This document shows positions 5,981 to 6,028 of a DNA stretch of 6,028 nt, piece by piece (position 1 is the stretch's first letter; each line of letters starts with the position of its first letter). Origin of the DNA: an uncultured Desulfomonile sp. GTDB lineage: Bacteria; Desulfobacterota; Desulfomonilia; Desulfomonilales; Desulfomonilaceae. The stretch covers positions 1 through 6,028 of the forward strand of contig CAINUH010000529.1 of NCBI GenBank assembly GCA_903853735.1, written 5' to 3'. Both the position numbers and the translations under genes were made by a program. The notes under the pieces were generated by a model. It did not search any database. It saw only the letters and a list, made by a program, of their open reading frames with translations, and had not been told where the DNA came from.

Positions 5981-6028
5981 AGAACCTGCTCGCAGAACCC
6001 CCGCAAAGCGGCGGTGATACTACCCCAA

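Overview
The window looks like chromosomal DNA from a diderm (outer-membrane) bacterium of moderate-to-high GC. The evidence for a diderm is a set of exported envelope proteins, two of them lipoproteins, of the CsgG/FlgO, LPP20/FlgP and FlgT types. Wide gene spacing, weak or absent Shine-Dalgarno sequences, a sulfotransferase neighbour and decayed-looking spacers would fit a PVC-group organism such as a Verrucomicrobiota member. That placement is only an impression; no phylogenetic marker is present.

Layout: bases 1-221 hold the 3' end of a sulfotransferase gene that runs off the left edge. Bases 222-786 contain no convincing gene and end in an AT-rich stretch that probably carries the promoter and leader of the next unit. 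Bases 787-5456 are a co-oriented four-gene unit: (a) a 618-residue lipoprotein with helical/TPR-like repeats around a CsgG/FlgO-like domain; (b) a 323-residue exported protein made of two tandem LPP20-like repeats; (c) a 45-codon mini-lipoprotein (3717-3854); (d) a 511-residue exported protein with FlgT-like N-terminal and middle regions and two similar C-terminal alpha/beta modules. Gaps between the genes are 66, 35 and 66 bases. The first is strikingly A-rich and the third contains a 12-bp hairpin. Bases 5457-6028 have no intact gene, but the minus strand reads like a coding sequence broken by frameshifts and a stop.

How the genes may work together: in Vibrio, FlgO, FlgP (LPP20 family) and FlgT are outer-membrane/periplasmic parts assembled around the flagellar basal body. 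This unit has the same three protein types in one apparent operon plus a tiny lipoprotein, and no flagellar gene is visible. The most attractive reading is an FlgO/FlgP/FlgT-like periplasmic or outer-membrane assembly, possibly ring-forming and possibly non-flagellar. The family assignments come from reading motifs and not from searches; the shared complex is inference.
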